Source: a bacterium (GTDB lineage Bacteria > Bacillota_I > Bacilli_A > RF39 > UBA660). Taken from it: a stretch of DNA of 58,248 bases. The stretch is taken from contig SFSZ01000003.1 in assembly GCA_004563275.1 (NCBI GenBank), positions 1-58,248 on the forward strand, in the 5' to 3' direction. The stretch's first letter is position 1, and each line of letters starts with the position of its first letter. Below the pieces are notes generated by a model that ran no database searches, was not told the origin of the DNA, and saw only the letters and a program-made list of their open reading frames with translations. A program made the translations under genes and the position numbers. Positions 55,709 to 58,248 of the stretch are shown here, in pieces.

Positions 55709-55984
55709 CTATAAAAGATTATCACTAGAAGATTTATTATTTCTACTATCTCTAGTAACATACTCTTCTAACTTAAAATTAGGAGTACTTAAAATATCAT
55801 TAACCATCTCTCCTAAAGTTAAATCAGTTCTATTTTTCCAATAATTATCTTTTAAATAATTCCATACGTCAATTTCTTTAATATATTTAATATTAGCTCT
55901 TTTTAAATCAGCAACTTTAGTATTTAAAGCTGGTAATAATTTTTTATAAAGTTCTCCTAAAGATTTAAATCTAAATTCATCCAT
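55709..55984 (-). CDS. ComN-like post-transcriptional regulator
   Basis: 91 residues, helical: FKSLGELYKKLLPALNTKVADLKRANIKYIKEIDVWNYLKDNYW, then TLGEMVNDIL. This matches the ComN/YrzD family (Post_transc_reg), which in Bacillus controls comE transcript localisation and lies beside spoVB, as here. It precedes rel by 12 bases, so the two are co-transcribed. The assignment rests on length, helix pattern and neighbours. Confidence 0.75.
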   Translation of the reverse strand: MDEFRFKSLGELYKKLLPALNTKVADLKRANIKYIKEIDVWNYLKDNYWKNRTDLTLGEMVNDILSTPNFKLEEYVTRDSRNNKSSSDNLL

Positions 55985-56067
55985 AAATAAAACTCTCCTT
56001 AAATATCTACAACGCTAACATCATATATTATTATATACCATTTTATATAATTTTCCAAGGAGAACCA

Positions 56068-57348
56068 ATGAAAAATAAATTTATCAAAAGTACTATAATC
56101 CTCATAATAGGCGGTATTATAACCAAATTATTAGCATTTATCATTAAAATATACTTTACACGAACTATTAAAGATGGAATAAATATTTACTCATTAATTA
56201 TGCCAACATATAGTTTATTAATAACAATTACCCAACTAGGTTTTCCTATCGCCATATCAAATATAGTTGCTAAAGGTGAAAAAAGAGGCAAAAACATCAT
56301 GTTTTCCATCATCCCTGTATCAATAATCCTAAACATCATTTTAATTGCTACAATGCTTCTTTCAGCCAAATATCTAGCTGTCAATTTATTACATAATAAA
56401 GATACATACTACCCATTAATAGCCCTGTCACTAGTCCTTCCATTTATATCCCTATCAAGTATCATAAGAGGATACTTCTTTGGCAAACAACAAATGATGC
56501 CCCACTCCGTATCAAACATTCTAGAACAACTATTTAAACTACTAGTAGTTCTACTAATCTTACCAAAATTAATGAAATATGGCACCCTAATTGCCGTTAT
56601 CGGATATATCCTAATAAGCATCATATCCGAAACCTTCTCAATCATCATATTCTTACTATATCTACCCAAAAACTTCACCATCAAAAAAGAAGACATCAAA
56701 CCAGACCTTGGAACCATCAAAGACGTCCTATCAATCGGTTTACCATCAACCGGTTCAAGAATCATTGGTAATATCGGGTACTTCCTAGAACCAATAATCC
56801 TAACAAATATCTTAATCATAAACGGCTATCAAGCATCATATATCATCAAAGAATATGCCATCTATAACACTTACGTTATTGGACTTCTAATCGTACCAAC
56901 ATTCCTATTAGGTGCATTAAGTACTTCCTTACTTCCAGAAATATCTAAAAACATAAAAAACAAACCAAAAGTCAAAAGAATATTTAAAAAAATCATGATC
57001 CTAACCCTAATATATGGATTAATTGCCAACATAACTATGTTATTATCCTCAAAATTAATCCTAAAAATCTTATTTAACACTCAAGAAGGTATAACATATA
57101 TCAAATTCCTAGCACCATTCTTTATAATATTTTACTTTGAAGCACCTCTATCAAGTATCCTACAAGCTTATAACGAAACAAAATACATCATGGAAACAAC
57201 AACTATCTCCATAATAATAAAACTAACATCACTTATCCTCTTATCATTCCTAAAAATAGGTATCTACCCACTATTAATATCCGAAATTATATCAATAATT
57301 ATAACAGTAACATTAAATTATAAAAAAGTTAAAAAAATCATAGCCTAA
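56068..57348 (+). CDS. SpoVB/MurJ-like lipid flippase (MOP superfamily)
   Basis: 426 residues with about twelve membrane helices, starting STIILIIGGIITKLLAFIIKIYFTR, as in polysaccharide-biosynthesis flippases, with LGFPIAISNIVAKGEKRGK. Shorter than Bacillus SpoVB (about 518), ending without the last one or two helices. SpoVB/YtgP-type proteins move lipid-linked peptidoglycan precursors. GAGAACC ribosome site. Divergent from comN-rel-dtd, as in Bacillus. Confidence 0.85.
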   Translation: MKNKFIKSTIILIIGGIITKLLAFIIKIYFTRTIKDGINIYSLIMPTYSLLITITQLGFPIAISNIVAKGEKRGKNIMFSIIPVSIILNIILIATMLLSAKYLAVNLLHNKDTYYPLIALSLVLPFISLSSIIRGYFFGKQQMMPHSVSNILEQLFKLLVVLLILPKLMKYGTLIAVIGYILISIISETFSIIIFLLYLPKNFTIKKEDIKPDLGTIKDVLSIGLPSTGSRIIGNIGYFLEPIILTNILIINGYQASYIIKEYAIYNTYVIGLLIVPTFLLGALSTSLLPEISKNIKNKPKVKRIFKKIMILTLIYGLIANITMLLSSKLILKILFNTQEGITYIKFLAPFFIIFYFEAPLSSILQAYNETKYIMETTTISIIIKLTSLILLSFLKIGIYPLLISEIISIIITVTLNYKKVKKIIA

Positions 57349-57362
57349 GCTATGATTAATTT
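57331..57362. terminator. Terminator between the flippase gene and surface protein paralog 3
   Basis: AATCATAGC-CTAA-GCTATGATT stem; the T run is strong on the minus strand (for paralog 3) and weak on the plus strand. Confidence 0.8.
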
Positions 57363-58248
57363 ATAACAAATGGATTAGATGCTGTTCCATTACCACCAGA
57401 TATCGTTGTTGCAGATTTAAGAGAAACTACGGGACGAAGCGCGCCAAAGGGGTCAACGCCGTCGCCAACCAAGTAACCAGCACCATCAGAGCGCCAGACG
57501 CGCGCATCAACGTCACGGAAATCAACCGGCGAAAGAGTCCAGTACCAATCAATTGTAGCATTACTTCTTAAATAAGATGTAACTGAGTTTTGGTCATAAT
57601 TATTATTGGTATACACAGGATATGTTGCCATACCAGCTAATACCATCTCATCTGCTGTTAATAATCCGATTTTATAATCAAGGTTACCATTTCCATTTAC
57701 TGTATCATCTACAGTAAACTTAGATAACTTTCCTCCATCATTGTCTTTTGGACTAAACTAGGACCAGTTCCATAAGTATAAACATTTGGTCCTTGATCAA
57801 AGCCAATAATTCTTATTAAAGAGCCATATGCAGTATTTTCTTTTTGATAACCTAAACCGTTATAAACCATAAAAAATTTATTAAGTACTCCATTTTCTGG
57901 TTGAAACATATTCGCAGTAACATTTTTTACAGTACTTTTGTCATTACACCATATTGTATCAGCTAGCTTATCTGTATATGATGTTAGTTTTGCTTTATAC
58001 CATGTTTCTAAGTTTTGTAAGATTGTACTTTTATTTATGTTTGCATGGGTTGCTGCATATGTAGTTGAATTTGGTGTTCCATACATAAATCCTATATATG
58101 CATTATCATCATTATTTTCATTAAATTTAGTTGTATATGTATCACCATTATATCTTGCAAAGGCTAAATCATTACCTGTATTTGTACAACTGGCTGATGA
58201 ATAATCATATAAAGCAAGCTTTATTGAGCCATCACCTGTTATTCTTAC
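57356..58248 (-). pseudogene. Surface protein (paralog 3) with a candidate hypervariable region, frameshifted, 5' end outside window
   Basis: The frame is open from the window edge (VRITGDGSIKLALYDYSSASC) through LADTIWCNDKSTVKNV and GTGPSLV, where about four bases are missing near 57750 relative to paralogs 1 and 2 (SLVCPND, SLICPND). The frame after the break runs KDNDGGKLSKFTVDDT, ADEMVLAGMATYPVY, then WYWTLSP, a variable block, LRPVVSLK and GGNGTASNPFVIN. The block between SP and LRP is G+C-rich and A-poor, unlike the whole window. Family and export are as for paralog 2. Whether the shift is real or an assembly error cannot be told. Confidence 0.8.
57424..57545 (-). other. Candidate variable region of a diversity-generating retroelement
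   Basis: On the coding strand, 35 codons from TCG-CCG to CCC-GTA have 65 G/C of 105 bases and only 8 A. Of the 32 codons from the Val after SP to the Pro of LRP, 28 end in C or T. The paralogs' matching codons are ordinary AT-rich ones (for example AGACCA where this has CGTCCC). Loss of A with Y-ending codons is what A-to-N mutagenic homing of AAY codons leaves. The 3' flank (CTTCGTCCCG) is also atypical and may belong to the homing sequence. No template repeat or reverse transcriptase is present here. Confidence 0.65.

Noticed and set aside
57938..58204. Plus-strand open frame opposite surface protein paralog 3
   Set aside because: It is the antisense of a well-conserved coding region and has no ribosome site.
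1..58248. Reverse transcriptase or template repeat for the candidate DGR
   Set aside because: No protein with reverse transcriptase motifs (such as YxDD) and no second G+C-rich copy of the 57424-57545 block was found on either strand in this window.
1..58248. tRNA, rRNA or CRISPR array
   Set aside because: No cloverleaf with CCA-like end, no rRNA-like tract and no regularly spaced repeats were seen.

Overview
The window is very AT-rich (clearly under 30% G+C by eye), with Bacillus-type gene order, A-rich coding strands and strong 3'-shifted Shine-Dalgarno sites (AGGTGAT-like). TGA is a true stop: it ends ireB and rel, so code 11 fits and Mollicute code 4 does not. Cell-wall genes (mltG, NlpC/P60, YkuD L,D-transpeptidase, a SpoVB/MurJ-like flippase), a compact AlaRS, an archaeal-type AspRS with GatCAB, and isolated spoIIID/spoIIM/spoVB-like genes suggest an uncultured, host-associated, reduced-genome member of the class Bacilli (RF39/Erysipelotrichia-like). 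This placement is inferred from gene content only.

Layout. 1-0.7 kb: 3' end of a surface protein (paralog 1). 0.75-5.4 kb: broken spoIIID-like gene, compact alaS, an unknown gene, lepA. 5.7-8.3 kb: hemW and a membrane-anchored adhesion-like protein. 8.3-13.6 kb: ireB-ruvX-DUF1292-mltG-trmR-trhP1-trhP2-greA, as in Bacillus. 13.6-15.3 kb: minus-strand cluster of unknown genes, one broken. 15.4-18.7 kb: tig, then an orphan rnfC/rnfD-like pair. 18.9-22.4 kb: the dnaG-rpoD-trmK macromolecular-synthesis operon. 22.4-27.9 kb: NlpC/P60 protein, tiny membrane protein, SpoIIM-like, unknown, mnmA, XRE regulator. 28.4-33.6 kb: ZIP transporter, unknown, zinc-ribbon membrane protein, clostripain-like protease, 27-residue ORF, xerD. 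33.7-37.6 kb: rarA, gpsA, tcdA, unknown, and a 6S-like RNA. 37.6-43.4 kb: unknown, HerA-like ATPase, L,D-transpeptidase, unknown, surface protein paralog 2 (frameshifted). 43.4-49.3 kb: T-box-hisS-aspS-gatC-gatA-gatB. 49.4-57.3 kb: broken gene, unknown, uvrC, yigZ-like, yrzE-like, dtd, rel, comN-like, spoVB-like. 57.4-58.2 kb: surface protein paralog 3, running off the window.

Most of the window is translation, tRNA modification, replication and envelope housekeeping. The hisS-aspS-gatCAB operon forms one logic: an archaeal-type, probably non-discriminating AspRS would make Asp-tRNA(Asn), and GatCAB would amidate it; a histidine-type T-box heads the transcript.

The most interesting signal is in paralog 3. 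A ~105-base block near its C-terminus is about 62% G+C, almost free of adenine on the coding strand (8 of 105), and nearly all its codons end in C or T. It sits between a conserved W..(T/I)SP motif and an RP..(S/A)(L/I)K motif, exactly where two paralogs in the same window carry ordinary AT-rich codons. This is the footprint expected of a variable region rewritten by a diversity-generating retroelement (A-to-N mutagenic homing). No reverse transcriptase or template repeat lies in this window, so the rest of the system would have to be elsewhere.
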